64,000 bases of DNA from Lysobacter antibioticus. Its GTDB lineage: Bacteria; Pseudomonadota; Gammaproteobacteria; Xanthomonadales; Xanthomonadaceae. Where the stretch lies: NCBI RefSeq assembly GCF_000731095.1, contig NZ_JMTZ01000011.1, positions 62,001 through 126,000 of the forward strand, read 5' to 3'. Shown here piece after piece: positions 7,691-15,945 of this stretch (positions are counted from its first letter, which is position 1; each line of letters begins with the position of its first letter). The notes beneath the pieces are model-generated. The model did no database searches, was not told the DNA's origin, and saw only the letters and a program-made list of their open reading frames with translations. The translations under genes were made by a program, and so were the position numbers.

Positions 7691-8836
7691 TCACAGGCTT
7701 TCCGAAGGCCGCGATGCGGCGGCCTCGTCCGGTTCGCGGTTGCCGCGTTTGTGGAAATAGACCTGTTCGGCGGCCCAACGCAGTGGCGCCGAATGCAACA
7801 GCAGGTCGAACGGCCAGTCGAACTGGAAATGATCGAAGGCCCAGCGCAGCGCACGCTTGCGGCGGAAGCGCGGGGCGCTGTCGCGGGCGACCGATTCCGG
7901 CGCCGGGCCCTGTCCGAGCGCGTGCAGGGCGATTGCCTGGCCCAGGGTTTCGCCGTGCGCCCAGGCCGAGTGGATGCCGCCGGCGGTGACCGGCGAGACG
8001 ATGCCGGCGGCGTCGCCGGTCAGCATCACGCCGTCGCGGGCGAGCGGAAACACCGGGCCGCCGCAGGGGATCAGGCCGGCGCGGGTCGCCGCAGGCTGCA
8101 CATCGGCGTCAAGGCCGACCACCGAACGCACGCGCTGCAGGAAGCCGTCGATGTCGGGCACGCGCGCGCGTTCGGGGTCGTGGCGCACCGCCAGGCCGGC
8201 CTGGACGCCGGTCGGGTTCTGCGCCACCCAGCCGATGTAGCCGGGCGCGTAGCGCTTGCTGACGAAGCAGTGCAGGGCGCCGGACTCGGGCAGGGCGGCA
8301 CCGGGAAACTCGTACTCGATGCCGTAGAGGAACTCGCGCGTCTGGCCCAGTCCGGTGCGCTCGGCGACGCGCGACTTGGCGCCGTCGGCGCCGACCAGGA
8401 AACGGGTGCGGCCCACGCCTTCGATACGCCAGCCGTCGTCCTCACGCTCGGCCTGGGTGAAGGAGGTACCGAGGCGCAACTCGACGCCGTGGCGGACCAG
8501 CTCCTGAGTCAGCCAGCGCATCAGCCGCGGCGTGTCGGTGGTCAGGAAGTAATAACCCGGTGCACTCAAGGCCATGCTGCGCAGGCGCGGCGAATACAGG
8601 CGCACGCGTTCGACGCGGTGCAGGCAACCGGCCGGCGCGCGGCTCAACCAGGTCTGTTCGGCGGCTTCCTTGACCACGATGCCGGTGGTGCGCAATTTCT
8701 CGCCGGGGTCGCGCTTGCGTTCGAGCACCACCACGCGCAGGCCGGCGCGCGCGGCGGCCAGGGCGCAGGCGGCGCCGGCGAAGCTGGCGCCGACGACGAC
8801 CAGGTCGCAGTCGTAGGCTTGGGGGTCGAGGTTCAT
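7691..8836 (-). CDS. FAD-dependent oxidoreductase, geranylgeranyl-reductase-like
   Basis: The protein has 381 residues. The N-terminus carries a Rossmann FAD-binding motif (VVVGASFAGAACALAAARAG) followed by VVVLERKRDPGEKLRTTG. A second FAD contact is LTGDAAGIVSPVTAGGIHSA at about residues 285-305. This layout is that of the geranylgeranyl reductase/aromatic hydroxylase flavoprotein family, which reduces prenyl chains or oxidises small aromatic substrates. The substrate cannot be deduced here. The next gene downstream encodes an exported protein of unknown role. Confidence 0.82.
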   Translation of the reverse strand: MNLDPQAYDCDLVVVGASFAGAACALAAARAGLRVVVLERKRDPGEKLRTTGIVVKEAAEQTWLSRAPAGCLHRVERVRLYSPRLRSMALSAPGYYFLTTDTPRLMRWLTQELVRHGVELRLGTSFTQAEREDDGWRIEGVGRTRFLVGADGAKSRVAERTGLGQTREFLYGIEYEFPGAALPESGALHCFVSKRYAPGYIGWVAQNPTGVQAGLAVRHDPERARVPDIDGFLQRVRSVVGLDADVQPAATRAGLIPCGGPVFPLARDGVMLTGDAAGIVSPVTAGGIHSAWAHGETLGQAIALHALGQGPAPESVARDSAPRFRRKRALRWAFDHFQFDWPFDLLLHSAPLRWAAEQVYFHKRGNREPDEAAASRPSESL

Positions 8837-8871
8837 TCCGGTTTCTCGTGGGGAGACCGGTGCAGTCTGGG

Positions 8872-8920
8872 CAGGCTCGACGAAGCCCGTATGGGGTCTG
8901 TGTGAAGTGAGTCGAGCCTG
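8872..8920. repeat. Inverted repeat with AGGCTCGA arms
   Basis: CAGGCTCGA and TCGAGCCTG enclose about 31 bases in the gap between the oxidoreductase and tetR. The same arms form a tighter hairpin at 2911-2942. Confidence 0.45.
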
Positions 8921-8975
8921 TAACGGGGTTCACGCGCGACGCGTGACGCGTGGCCCGTTCTGCTCGGCCTTTCGC

Positions 8976-9563
8976 TCAGCGATTCGCGGCCGACAAGGCC
9001 TCGATGGTCAGCGCGAGGCCGTTCAGGGCGTCCTGCGCAGCGGCGGGATCGGCGGCAGCGCGCACGATCGCACCGTCGAAGGCCTGAGCGATCGCGCCGG
9101 CGCGCGCATCGCGTTCGGCCGACGCCGGCAGCAGCGCGGCGATGCGTTCGGCGAGTTCGCGTTTGTGCCGGCGCGAGCATTCCACCGCTTCGGGCAGCGT
9201 CGGGCCGATCTCGGCCACGGCATTGATGAAGGCGCAGCCGCGGAAATGCGGGTGGGCGAACCATTCCGCCAGGGCCGGCACCAGTGCCTCGGCGCCGCGT
9301 TCGGGCGCGGCGCCGCGGCGCTGCAAGGCCGCATCGAACCAAGTCATCCAGCGCTCGTGGCGGTAGTGCAGGAACGCCAGGATCAGGGCGTTCTTGCTGG
9401 GGAAATGCCGGTACAGCGTGACCTTGGTGACGCCGGACTCGGCGATCACCCGGTCGATGCCGGTGGCGCGGATGCCTTCGAGATAGAACAGATCGTGGGC
9501 GGTCTGCAGGATCCGCTCGCGGGCGGGCACTGGCTGGGCAGGCGAAGCGGCTTTGCGGTTCAT
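8976..9563 (-). CDS. TetR-family repressor
   Basis: The protein has 195 residues. The start at 9563 was preferred over an upstream in-frame ATG because the latter would place coding sequence through the operators. The N-terminal helix-turn-helix is typical (ILQTAHDLFYLEGI, DRVIAESGVTKVTLYRHF); the C-terminal ligand domain resembles regulators with TetR_C-type all-alpha folds (HPHFRGCAFINAVAEIGP). It is divergent from the NTF2-like gene at 9713. The intergenic gap holds four copies of GTAGAC-N6-GTCTAC, so it very likely represses both itself and that gene and is released by a small molecule. Confidence 0.9.
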   Translation of the reverse strand: MNRKAASPAQPVPARERILQTAHDLFYLEGIRATGIDRVIAESGVTKVTLYRHFPSKNALILAFLHYRHERWMTWFDAALQRRGAAPERGAEALVPALAEWFAHPHFRGCAFINAVAEIGPTLPEAVECSRRHKRELAERIAALLPASAERDARAGAIAQAFDGAIVRAAADPAAAQDALNGLALTIEALSAANR

Positions 9564-9572
9564 GGCGCGATG

Positions 9573-9590
9573 GTAGACCGATTCGTCTAC
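9573..9590. promoter_or_regulatory. TetR operator 1
   Basis: GTAGAC-CGATTC-GTCTAC, a perfect 6-base inverted repeat with a 6-base spacer, ten bases from the tetR start codon. Confidence 0.85.
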
Positions 9591-9603
9591 CGGCGCCAAT
9601 CGT

Positions 9604-9621
9604 GTAGACAACTCTGTCTAC
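9604..9621. promoter_or_regulatory. TetR operator 2
   Basis: GTAGAC-AACTCT-GTCTAC, with identical arms and spacer length to operator 1. Its start is 31 bases from that of operator 1. Confidence 0.85.
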
Positions 9622-9639
9622 ATGAGGTAATTTTACCGT

Positions 9640-9657
9640 GTAGACCGATCTGTCTAC
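9640..9657. promoter_or_regulatory. TetR operator 3
   Basis: GTAGAC-CGATCT-GTCTAC. Its start is 36 bases from that of operator 2. Confidence 0.85.
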
Positions 9658-9673
9658 ATAAATTCTTATCCAA

Positions 9674-9691
9674 GTAGACTAATTCGTCTAC
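9674..9691. promoter_or_regulatory. TetR operator 4
   Basis: GTAGAC-TAATTC-GTCTAC. It abuts the ribosome-binding region of the divergent NTF2-like gene, so binding here should block that transcript. Confidence 0.85.
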
Positions 9692-9712
9692 ATGCGCTCT
9701 GGAGCCGTCCTC

Positions 9713-10180
9713 ATGCATACCCGTCCGCCCTTGCCGCCGTTCACCCGCGACAGCGCCATCGAAAAGATCCGCCTGGCCGAAGACGCCTGGAATTCGCGCG
9801 ACCCGGCCCGCATCGGCCAGGCTTATTCGGTCGATACCCGTTGGCGCAACCGCGCCGAATTCGTCGACGGCCGCGAAGCCGCGGTGGCCTTGCTCGAACG
9901 TAAGTGGACCCGCGAGCTCGACTACCGCCTGATCAAGGAACTGTGGGCCTTCGACGGCGCTCGCATCGCAGTGCGCTTCGCTTACGAATGGCGCGACGAT
10001 TCCGGGCAATGGTTCCGCAGCTACGGCAACGAGAACTGGGAGTTCGGCGACGACGGCCTGATGGCGGTGCGTCTGGCGAGCATCAACGACCGGCCGATCG
10101 CGGCGAGCGAACGCAAGTTTCATTGGCCGCAGGGCCGGCGTCCCGACGATCACCCGGGGCTCAGCGAGCTGGGGCTGTAA
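9713..10180 (+). CDS. NTF2-like protein, DUF1348 family
   Basis: The protein has 155 residues. The ATG at 9713 is chosen because GGAG at 9701-9704 is well spaced; the ATG at 9692 overlaps operator 4. The motifs [27 protein letters not shown]-like [34 protein letters not shown] and WEFGDDGLM fit the DUF1348 branch of the SnoaL/NTF2 cone fold. These small proteins bind or convert hydrophobic ligands; the substrate is unknown. Control by the neighbouring TetR regulator suggests induction by a xenobiotic or metabolite. Confidence 0.88.
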   Translation: MHTRPPLPPFTRDSAIEKIRLAEDAWNSRDPARIGQAYSVDTRWRNRAEFVDGREAAVALLERKWTRELDYRLIKELWAFDGARIAVRFAYEWRDDSGQWFRSYGNENWEFGDDGLMAVRLASINDRPIAASERKFHWPQGRRPDDHPGLSELGL

Positions 10181-10198
10181 GACTGATCGTCGTCGGCC

Positions 10199-10966
10199 TC
10201 AGTCGACGACGATCAGCTCGATGCCGAGACGCAGCAGCCCCTGGCTGTATTCCGGGCTGATGCTGGAGTCGGTGATGATGGTATGCACGCATTCCAACTG
10301 GGCGATGCGATGCAGGCCGACGCGGCCGAACTTGGACGCGTCGGTCAGCACGATCACCTTGCGCGCGCGTTCGACCATGCGATGGTTGAGGCTGGCTTCG
10401 CCTTCGTGATGCGTGCTCAGGCCGAACTGCAGGTCGAGGCCGTCGACGCCGAGGAACAGCGCATCGAAGCTGTAGCTGGTGAGGCTGGCCTCGGCCTGCG
10501 CGCCCTGGAACGACAGCGACTGCTTGCGCAACAGGCCGCCGGTCAGCATCACCTCGACACCCGTCGCGTTGGCCAGTTCCCAGGCGATATTGAGGCCGTT
10601 GGTCATCACCGTGACGCCCTCGGCGTGGCGCAGATGGCGCGCCAGGGTCATGGTGGTGGTGCCGGAATCGATGATGACGTTGTCGCCGGCCCGGATCAGC
10701 TGCGCCGCGCGGGCGCCTATCGATTCCTTCAAGCTGCTGTTGAGGCTGTCCTTCTGATGGATGTCTTGTTCCAGCGGCGGCGTGCGCACCAGGGTGGCGC
10801 CGCCGTGGTTGCGCTTGGCCAGGCCCTGCGACTCGATCTGGGCCAGATCGGCGCGGATCGTCACCGTGGACACGCCCATCGATTCGGCCAGATGCGCGAC
10901 GTGCACGCTGCCGTGCTTGACCAGCATCTGCAGGATCCGTTCGCGGCGTTGTCGGGTGTTTCGCAT
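10199..10966 (-). CDS. DeoR/AgaR-family sugar-phosphate-responsive regulator
   Basis: The protein has 255 residues, starting at the ATG 10966. The N-terminal DeoR helix-turn-helix (RRERILQMLVKHGSVHVAHL, MGVSTVTIRADL) is followed by a DeoRC sensor domain with the typical DNVIIDSGTTTMTLARHL and VMTNGLNIAWELA motifs. Proteins of this type sense phosphorylated sugars and repress sugar catabolic operons. No sugar operon is adjacent, so its targets lie elsewhere. It converges on the NTF2-like gene, the two stops being 18 bases apart. Confidence 0.9.
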   Translation of the reverse strand: MRNTRQRRERILQMLVKHGSVHVAHLAESMGVSTVTIRADLAQIESQGLAKRNHGGATLVRTPPLEQDIHQKDSLNSSLKESIGARAAQLIRAGDNVIIDSGTTTMTLARHLRHAEGVTVMTNGLNIAWELANATGVEVMLTGGLLRKQSLSFQGAQAEASLTSYSFDALFLGVDGLDLQFGLSTHHEGEASLNHRMVERARKVIVLTDASKFGRVGLHRIAQLECVHTIITDSSISPEYSQGLLRLGIELIVVD

Positions 10967-11316
10967 CGGTCTTTCTCGGTGCAGCACGGGGCGGAAGCGG
11001 ATGGCGTCAGCGCTGCGGCGTGTCGTCCTGCGTCGGGGTGTGGGCGCGGCGGCGATCAGTGCGGGGCATAGCCGGGATGGTGCCACCTTTCGGCACGGGT
11101 TGCGGGCCGGCCTGCGCAGGCCGGCTTCGCGGAACCCCGGGCGCATGGCGCATGCACGAGACCTTCGCATGTCGATGTCTCCGGCGCGCCTGCGGGCTCG
11201 AAAACGAAAACGCCGCCATCGCAGGCGATGACGGCGTGGTGTGCGAGCTTCGATGAAACCGTCGCATCCGGGCGGCGGCCCCCAGGAAGCGAGCCCTGGT
11301 TCGGGGGGTCAGGGGC
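10967..11316. other. Gap upstream of the DeoR gene and downstream of the lectin gene
   Basis: No gene is seen. It should hold the promoter of the DeoR gene (reading leftward). A perfect 20-base palindrome, GCCGGCCTGCGCAGGCCGGC, is at 11106-11125, and a terminator for the gene at 11317 is at 11201-11237. Confidence 0.5.
11201..11237 (-). terminator. Rho-independent terminator of the lectin gene
   Basis: On the minus strand an 11-base stem (ACGCCGTCATC with GATGGCGGCGT, one G-U pair) closes a 6-base loop and is followed by TTTTCGTTTT. It lies about 80 bases after the stop of the gene at 11317. Confidence 0.8.
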
Positions 11317-12426
11317 TCAGGGGTTCAAGCGCCACTTCTGATAGCCGTTGCCGAGGCAGGTATAGACGCGCAGATAAGCGCCCTGGGCGGCGTTGTTGAG
11401 CGGGTCCAGGCAGGTGCCGCTGGCGACGTTGTACAGCCCATCCGAGCCCGGCATCGGCATCCAGCGTTGCGCCGAGCCGTTGCCGCATGCCGCGAGCCGG
11501 ACGCTGCCGTCGCTTTCCGCCTGCAGGCACTGGCTGCGGCTGCGCATCATCATGCGGAAGCCGTCGTCGCGTTCGATCAGTTGGTTGTTGTTGCTCGCGC
11601 AGCTCCACAATCCGGCCTGAGTGCCGCCGGCCAGGGTATCCAGGCAATAGCCGCTGTAGGTGTTGAGCAGCACCTTCGGCGAACCGAGCGTGCCGAACTT
11701 GTTGTCGGCGGCGATGCAGTCCTGCTCCGCGGTACAGGAGGCGCGGGCGATCGATTCGCAGTTGCCGTAGGTCTTGCTGGTGCTGGTCGATGGCGCGACC
11801 GCGCCGTTCTCGGCGCTGGGGCGGAAGAACACCGCACTCGTCGCCGGCGCGGCCGCGCAGCTTTCCAGTTGATCGGTGCCCTGGGCGAAGTTCTCCAGGA
11901 ACTCGACGGTCTTCTCGTTGAGGCCGCCCCAGGTCTGCGGCACTTGGATGCTGGCGACCTTGCGGCGCGCAGCGGTCGCGACATCGGTGATGTAGGCGCT
12001 CCAACTGCCGGGAGCTTCGCTGACGATGCGGATCTTGTACTTCTTGCCCTGCACCCAGGGATAAGCGACCCAGCACTGCACGCCGCTGCCTTCGTGGGAG
12101 AAATGGCTGCACAGGGTGCCGCTTTCGGCGACCCAGCCGGTGGCCTGCCAGATCGAGAAATTCAGTGCCTTGTCGGCATTGCTGCGTTGTTGCAGGCCGA
12201 CGTAGCCGCCGTCGCCGTTCTTGAGCGCGAACTGATGCGCCCAATAGGTGCGCCCGTTGTAGCCGGGCTCCTGGGTGATGGCGATGCTGAAGTCCATATC
12301 CAGGTAACCGCCGGGCTGGCTCGGCCAAGTGCGGTCTATCGCGACCATGCCGCCGGCGACGACCGCCGCGGCGGTGCCGTGCAAGGTCAGACAAAGCAGT
12401 AGCAGGACGATCTTCGCGTAGCGCAT
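11317..12426 (-). CDS. Secreted DUF3472 and ricin-B-lectin protein
   Basis: The protein has 369 residues. A signal peptide (MRYAKIVLLLLCLTLHGTAAA) is followed by a DUF3472-like domain (about 35-160, with TYWAHQFALKNGDGGYVGLQ and the beta-rich KYKIRIVSEAPGSWSAYI). A ricin-type beta-trefoil lectin makes up the C-terminus (about 240-369), with repeated CLD.., QRWMPM and QKWRLN QxW-type motifs. It is probably an extracellular glycan-binding protein, perhaps with hydrolytic activity. Lysobacter and relatives secrete many such proteins when they prey on microbes. A long non-coding stretch with repeated CGAAAC/GTTTCG words lies upstream and may control it. Confidence 0.85.
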   Translation of the reverse strand: MRYAKIVLLLLCLTLHGTAAAVVAGGMVAIDRTWPSQPGGYLDMDFSIAITQEPGYNGRTYWAHQFALKNGDGGYVGLQQRSNADKALNFSIWQATGWVAESGTLCSHFSHEGSGVQCWVAYPWVQGKKYKIRIVSEAPGSWSAYITDVATAARRKVASIQVPQTWGGLNEKTVEFLENFAQGTDQLESCAAAPATSAVFFRPSAENGAVAPSTSTSKTYGNCESIARASCTAEQDCIAADNKFGTLGSPKVLLNTYSGYCLDTLAGGTQAGLWSCASNNNQLIERDDGFRMMMRSRSQCLQAESDGSVRLAACGNGSAQRWMPMPGSDGLYNVASGTCLDPLNNAAQGAYLRVYTCLGNGYQKWRLNP

Positions 12427-13190
12427 ACGGACTCCTATCGACGACGGGTTGCGGACTGCCCATGGCGAGATCTCGGCTTCGTCATGGACGTATCGGGTCC
12501 AGGCCGCGATGCTTGCGGCGTGCCTGGCGTATTGCTCGGATTCGATGGATCGGCAGGAACGATTCGGGTTCGGTCCTCGGCTTGGCCGGCGAGGGCGATC
12601 GCCGCTTCGATCGCCCTCGCCGAAGGCGTCGATTCGCGTCCTGGGGAATGCGTGTCCTGTGTTGCGGATGTCGCGACTCGGCGATTGAGCATGAGCCGCA
12701 GGGGGGCGTCAATAACCGCGTCGGAAACGAAAGTTCCTTGTTTTTTAGGGTTTCGTTGCAGGTTTTTCGGCGAGCAGATCGAAACGAAACGTCGCATCGC
12801 GAACAGGTTTCGTAATCGGCTTTCGACACTGCCGATAGCGTGATGGAGGTGGCGGTACGGATGCGATTGCGCGTGTTTTCAGCGTCAATGGCCGGCAAGT
12901 GCGTCGGTTTAATGTGCTATCTGAATCGGCGCGAGTTCCTTCGGAACTGCGTCGTGAAAACAACGCGGACGGTGGATTTGCTGCGAACGCATATTCGATA
13001 GCGCGGACAGACGCCTGGATCGGAGGTGTTGTCGGGATCGTAGAAGTAGGGCGGAGTGATCGCGGGCGAAGCGGTTTCGATGCAAGCGGTCGTCGCGTGA
13101 CCGCGGCTCGCGACCGCAGGAAATCCCCGTGGGACGCCGCTCCTGCTCTCGAAGCGATTCGGCGGGTGCGCGGCGAACAGCCGGGCGCGC
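12427..13190. other. Long non-coding stretch upstream of the lectin gene
   Basis: The interval of about 760 bases has lower GC than its surroundings (most clearly 12640-13020), and its open frames have no protein-like composition. CGAAA/TTTCG words recur in both orientations: GAAACGAAA near 12723, GTTTCGTT near 12749, CGAAACGAAAC near 12780, GTTTCGTAA near 12807 and CTTTCGA near 12820. It could be an extended control region for the lectin gene or a decayed gene. I cannot tell which. Confidence 0.4.
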
Positions 13191-13220
13191 ACAAAAACAA
13201 AGGGCGCCGAAGCGCCCTTT
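13191..13220 (-). terminator. Rho-independent terminator of rluB
   Basis: The stem AAAGGGCGC/GCGCCCTTT with a 4-base loop (13199-13220) is followed on the minus strand by GTTTTTGT. It lies about 36 bases after the rluB stop and ends the scpA-scpB-rluB operon. Confidence 0.85.
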
Positions 13221-13255
13221 GTCGTGTCTTGCTTCAGCGTTGCTGACGTCTGGGT

Positions 13256-14968
13256 TCAGACGCCGCCGCGCGGACCGCGGCCGCCGCCGGGGCGGCCACC
13301 GCCACGCGGGCCACCGGGACGCGGACCGCTCGGGCGGGCTGCGCCACCGGGACGCGGTGCGCCGCCGGGACGGGGCGCGCCACCCGGACGGGCATTGCCG
13401 CCGGGACGCGGGCCGGCACCGGGGCGGGCGCCCGGACCGGGCTTGCCGCCGGCCGGACGCGCATTGCTGCGCGGACGTTCGCCGCCGTAAGGATTGAAGC
13501 TGCCGGGGTTGGCGTGGTCGGACGGGAAGCTCGGCGCATTGCCGGGGTGACCGTAGGGACGCGGAGCGCGCTGGCCCTGACCTTGGCCTTGACCCTGGCC
13601 GCCGCCGCTGCGGCGCTCGCCGCCGTAGGGCGTGTTGCCGTTGCGCTCGCCGCCGAAGCCGCCGCCACCGGGGCCGCCGCCGTGCGGACGACCGCGACCG
13701 GCGCCTGCACCGGCACCCGCGCCGGGACCGCGTGCGCCGCCCGGCTTGCCGGCGTAGGGCTTACGGCCCTGGCCGTCGGGATTGCGGTGGCCGCTCGGGC
13801 CGGTCTCGACGCCATCGGGCACGTACCAGGTACGGAACGCGGCCGGATTGCCGTCGGGCAGGGGCTTGGGACCCTTTTCCTTGCGCTGCTTGAACGGCTT
13901 GTGCGACTGGTTGGCCGCGGCTTCGCCGCTGACCGTCAGGCCACCGTGCTTGCGCGGACCGCCGCGGCCGCGACCGCCGCGGTCTTCGCGGACATGGTCG
14001 AAGCGGCGCAGCTCGCGGCCTTCGTCGGCGGTGTTGTGGCCGCCGACGTAGCCGTGCGAACGCTCGCCGGACAGGTGCACGGTCGACTTGGCGGCCTTGC
14101 GCTGGCCGATCACCGGCTGCAGGGTCAGCGCCGAAGGCGTGCCGTCTTCCAGGCCGAGGTCGCCGCGCAGGGCGTCGACCTTGTCGCCGACCAACTCCTG
14201 CGAGTGGCCGCGCAGCAGTTCGCGCGGCAACGACACGGTGCCGTAGCGGATGCGCTTGAGGCGGCTGACCTGGCAGCCCTGCGATTCCCACAAACGGCGC
14301 ACTTCGCGGTTGCGGCCTTCCTTGACCACGACGCGGAACCAGTCGTGCGAATCGCTGCCGCCGATGCGTTCGATCTCGTCGAACTTGGCCGGGCCGTCCT
14401 CGAGAGCGACGCCGCGGGCGAGGCGGTCGACGAGATTATCGGGAACCTGCTCCTGGCCTTCCGGTGCGCGCACGCGGCAGACGTACTCGCGCTCGACCTC
14501 GAAGGAGGGATGCATGAGCGCGTTGGCGAGTTCGCCGTCGGTGGTCAGCAGCAGCAGACCGGTGGTGTTGATGTCGAGGCGGCCGATCGCGATCCAGCGC
14601 GCGCCCTTCAGAGCGGGCAGGGAATCGAAAATGGTCGGACGGCCCTCGGGGTCTTCGCGCGTGGTCACTTCGCCTTCGGGCTTGTTGTACATCAGCACGC
14701 GCGAGGGCTCGGTCAGGGCGCTGGCGATGAAGCTGCGGCCGTCGAGTTCGATCTTGTCGCCGCCCTTGATGCTCATGCCGACCTGTGCGGTCTCGCCGTT
14801 GACCTTGACCAGGCCGTCGGCGATGCGCTGCTCGAGCGCGCGGCGCGAGCCCAGGCCCGCTTGCGCGAGGACCTTGTGCAGGCGTTCTTCCAGACGCGGC
14901 GCCTCGGCGGTGGCGCCGGCATCGCTGCCGCGCTTCAGTGAGAGCTTGCGGCGGTTTTCTTCAGTCAT
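13256..14968 (-). CDS. rluB: 23S rRNA pseudouridine synthase RluB with long disordered tail
   Basis: The protein has 570 residues; RluB proteins are usually nearer 250-320. An S4 RNA-binding domain (about 24-85, LEERLHKVLAQAGLGSRRAL) precedes the RsuA/RluB catalytic domain, with the catalytic Asp in IGRLDINTTGLLLL and the conserved REVRRLW motif. It makes a pseudouridine (2605 in E. coli) in 23S rRNA. From about residue 290 the chain is low-complexity, rich in Gly, Arg, Pro, Gln and Lys, ending in repeated GG.RPGG units; such tails often bind RNA. Start overlaps the scpB stop as ATGA, showing co-translation. Confidence 0.93.
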   Translation of the reverse strand: MTEENRRKLSLKRGSDAGATAEAPRLEERLHKVLAQAGLGSRRALEQRIADGLVKVNGETAQVGMSIKGGDKIELDGRSFIASALTEPSRVLMYNKPEGEVTTREDPEGRPTIFDSLPALKGARWIAIGRLDINTTGLLLLTTDGELANALMHPSFEVEREYVCRVRAPEGQEQVPDNLVDRLARGVALEDGPAKFDEIERIGGSDSHDWFRVVVKEGRNREVRRLWESQGCQVSRLKRIRYGTVSLPRELLRGHSQELVGDKVDALRGDLGLEDGTPSALTLQPVIGQRKAAKSTVHLSGERSHGYVGGHNTADEGRELRRFDHVREDRGGRGRGGPRKHGGLTVSGEAAANQSHKPFKQRKEKGPKPLPDGNPAAFRTWYVPDGVETGPSGHRNPDGQGRKPYAGKPGGARGPGAGAGAGAGRGRPHGGGPGGGGFGGERNGNTPYGGERRSGGGQGQGQGQGQRAPRPYGHPGNAPSFPSDHANPGSFNPYGGERPRSNARPAGGKPGPGARPGAGPRPGGNARPGGAPRPGGAPRPGGAARPSGPRPGGPRGGGRPGGGRGPRGGV

Positions 14969-15945
14969 TTCTGTTGCTCCGGCCGGTCGTCTTCGGACTC
15001 GGCCTCAAATTCCGGAACGGTCGTCGTCTCGACGGCGTGTTGGTCTTGCTCGTGATCGTTCGCGTCCGCCGCGCGCTCGCCCGGCGCGGCTTCGGGGTCG
15101 TCCGAAAGGACGGTTGTATCGGTGTGGGTATCGGTGTCGCTATCGGTATCGCTGTCGGCGTCGGCGCTGGTGTCGGCGCCGGCGTCGTCGGATTGGGTGT
15201 GGGCTTCGTCGCCGTCGACGCTGTCGTCGGCGCCGTCGTTCGAGTCGCCCGATTCGGTGGACCCGGCGACCGAGTCGCCGTCGTCCTCGCCGGCTTCGGC
15301 ATCGTTGCTGGCTTGATCGAGGCTGGTTTGATCGAGGCCGGTCTTGTCGTCGTGGCCGGTGGCGATGCCGCCGGCGGCGATCGCTTCGCCGTCGAGCGGC
15401 AACTGCGGTTCGAGCTCGCCGATGTCCTTGAGTTCCGACAGCGGCGGCAGTTCGTCCAGGCGCTTGAGGCCGAAGTAATCGAGGAAGGTCTTGGTGGTGC
15501 CGAACAGAGCCGGCTTGCCGGGGACGTCGCGGTGGCCGACGACGCGGATCCACTCGCGCTCTTCCAGGGCCTTGATGATGTTGCTGCTGACCGCGACGCC
15601 GCGGACCTGTTCGATCTCGCCGCGGGTGATCGGCTGGCGGTAGGCGATCAGCGCCAGGGTCTCGAGGGTGGCGCGGGTGTAGCGGGTCTGGCGTTCGGTC
15701 CACAGGCGCGCGACCCAGGCATGGACGTCGGCCTGGACCTGGAAGCGGAAGCCCGAGGCCAGCTCGACCAGTTCCACGCCGCGCTCGGCGCAGCCCTCGC
15801 GCAGGGTCTCCAGCGCGGTCTCGACGCTGTCGGCCGGAGCCGGCTGGTCCTCGGGGAACAGGGCATGCAGCTGCGCCAGCGTGAGCGGCTGGTTGGCCGC
15901 GAGCAAGGCGGCTTCGACGATGCGGGTGACGAGGAGTTGGTCCAT
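14965..15945 (-). CDS. scpB: Condensin subunit ScpB with acidic tail
   Basis: The protein has 326 residues. The first 190 or so form the paired winged-helix domains of ScpB (VTRIVEAALLAANQPLTLAQ, TRATLETLALIAYRQPITRG, VRGVAVSSNIIKALEEREWI, RPALFGTT-like KPALFGTTKTFLDYFGL). It binds ScpA and SMC in the bacterial condensin that organises and segregates chromosomes. The remaining C-terminal part is acidic and repetitive (Asp/Thr/Ser), encoded by a degenerate hexanucleotide array near 15115-15200. The stop overlaps the rluB start by ATGA. SMC itself is in this window at 51561. Confidence 0.93.
   Translation of the reverse strand: MDQLLVTRIVEAALLAANQPLTLAQLHALFPEDQPAPADSVETALETLREGCAERGVELVELASGFRFQVQADVHAWVARLWTERQTRYTRATLETLALIAYRQPITRGEIEQVRGVAVSSNIIKALEEREWIRVVGHRDVPGKPALFGTTKTFLDYFGLKRLDELPPLSELKDIGELEPQLPLDGEAIAAGGIATGHDDKTGLDQTSLDQASNDAEAGEDDGDSVAGSTESGDSNDGADDSVDGDEAHTQSDDAGADTSADADSDTDSDTDTHTDTTVLSDDPEAAPGERAADANDHEQDQHAVETTTVPEFEAESEDDRPEQQK

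Noticed and set aside
12745-13200. Minus-strand open frame of about 150 codons in the large gap upstream of the lectin gene
   Set aside because: Composition is dominated by Arg, Pro, Ser and Thr as in GC-rich shadow frames, with no domain, signal peptide or good ribosome-binding site.
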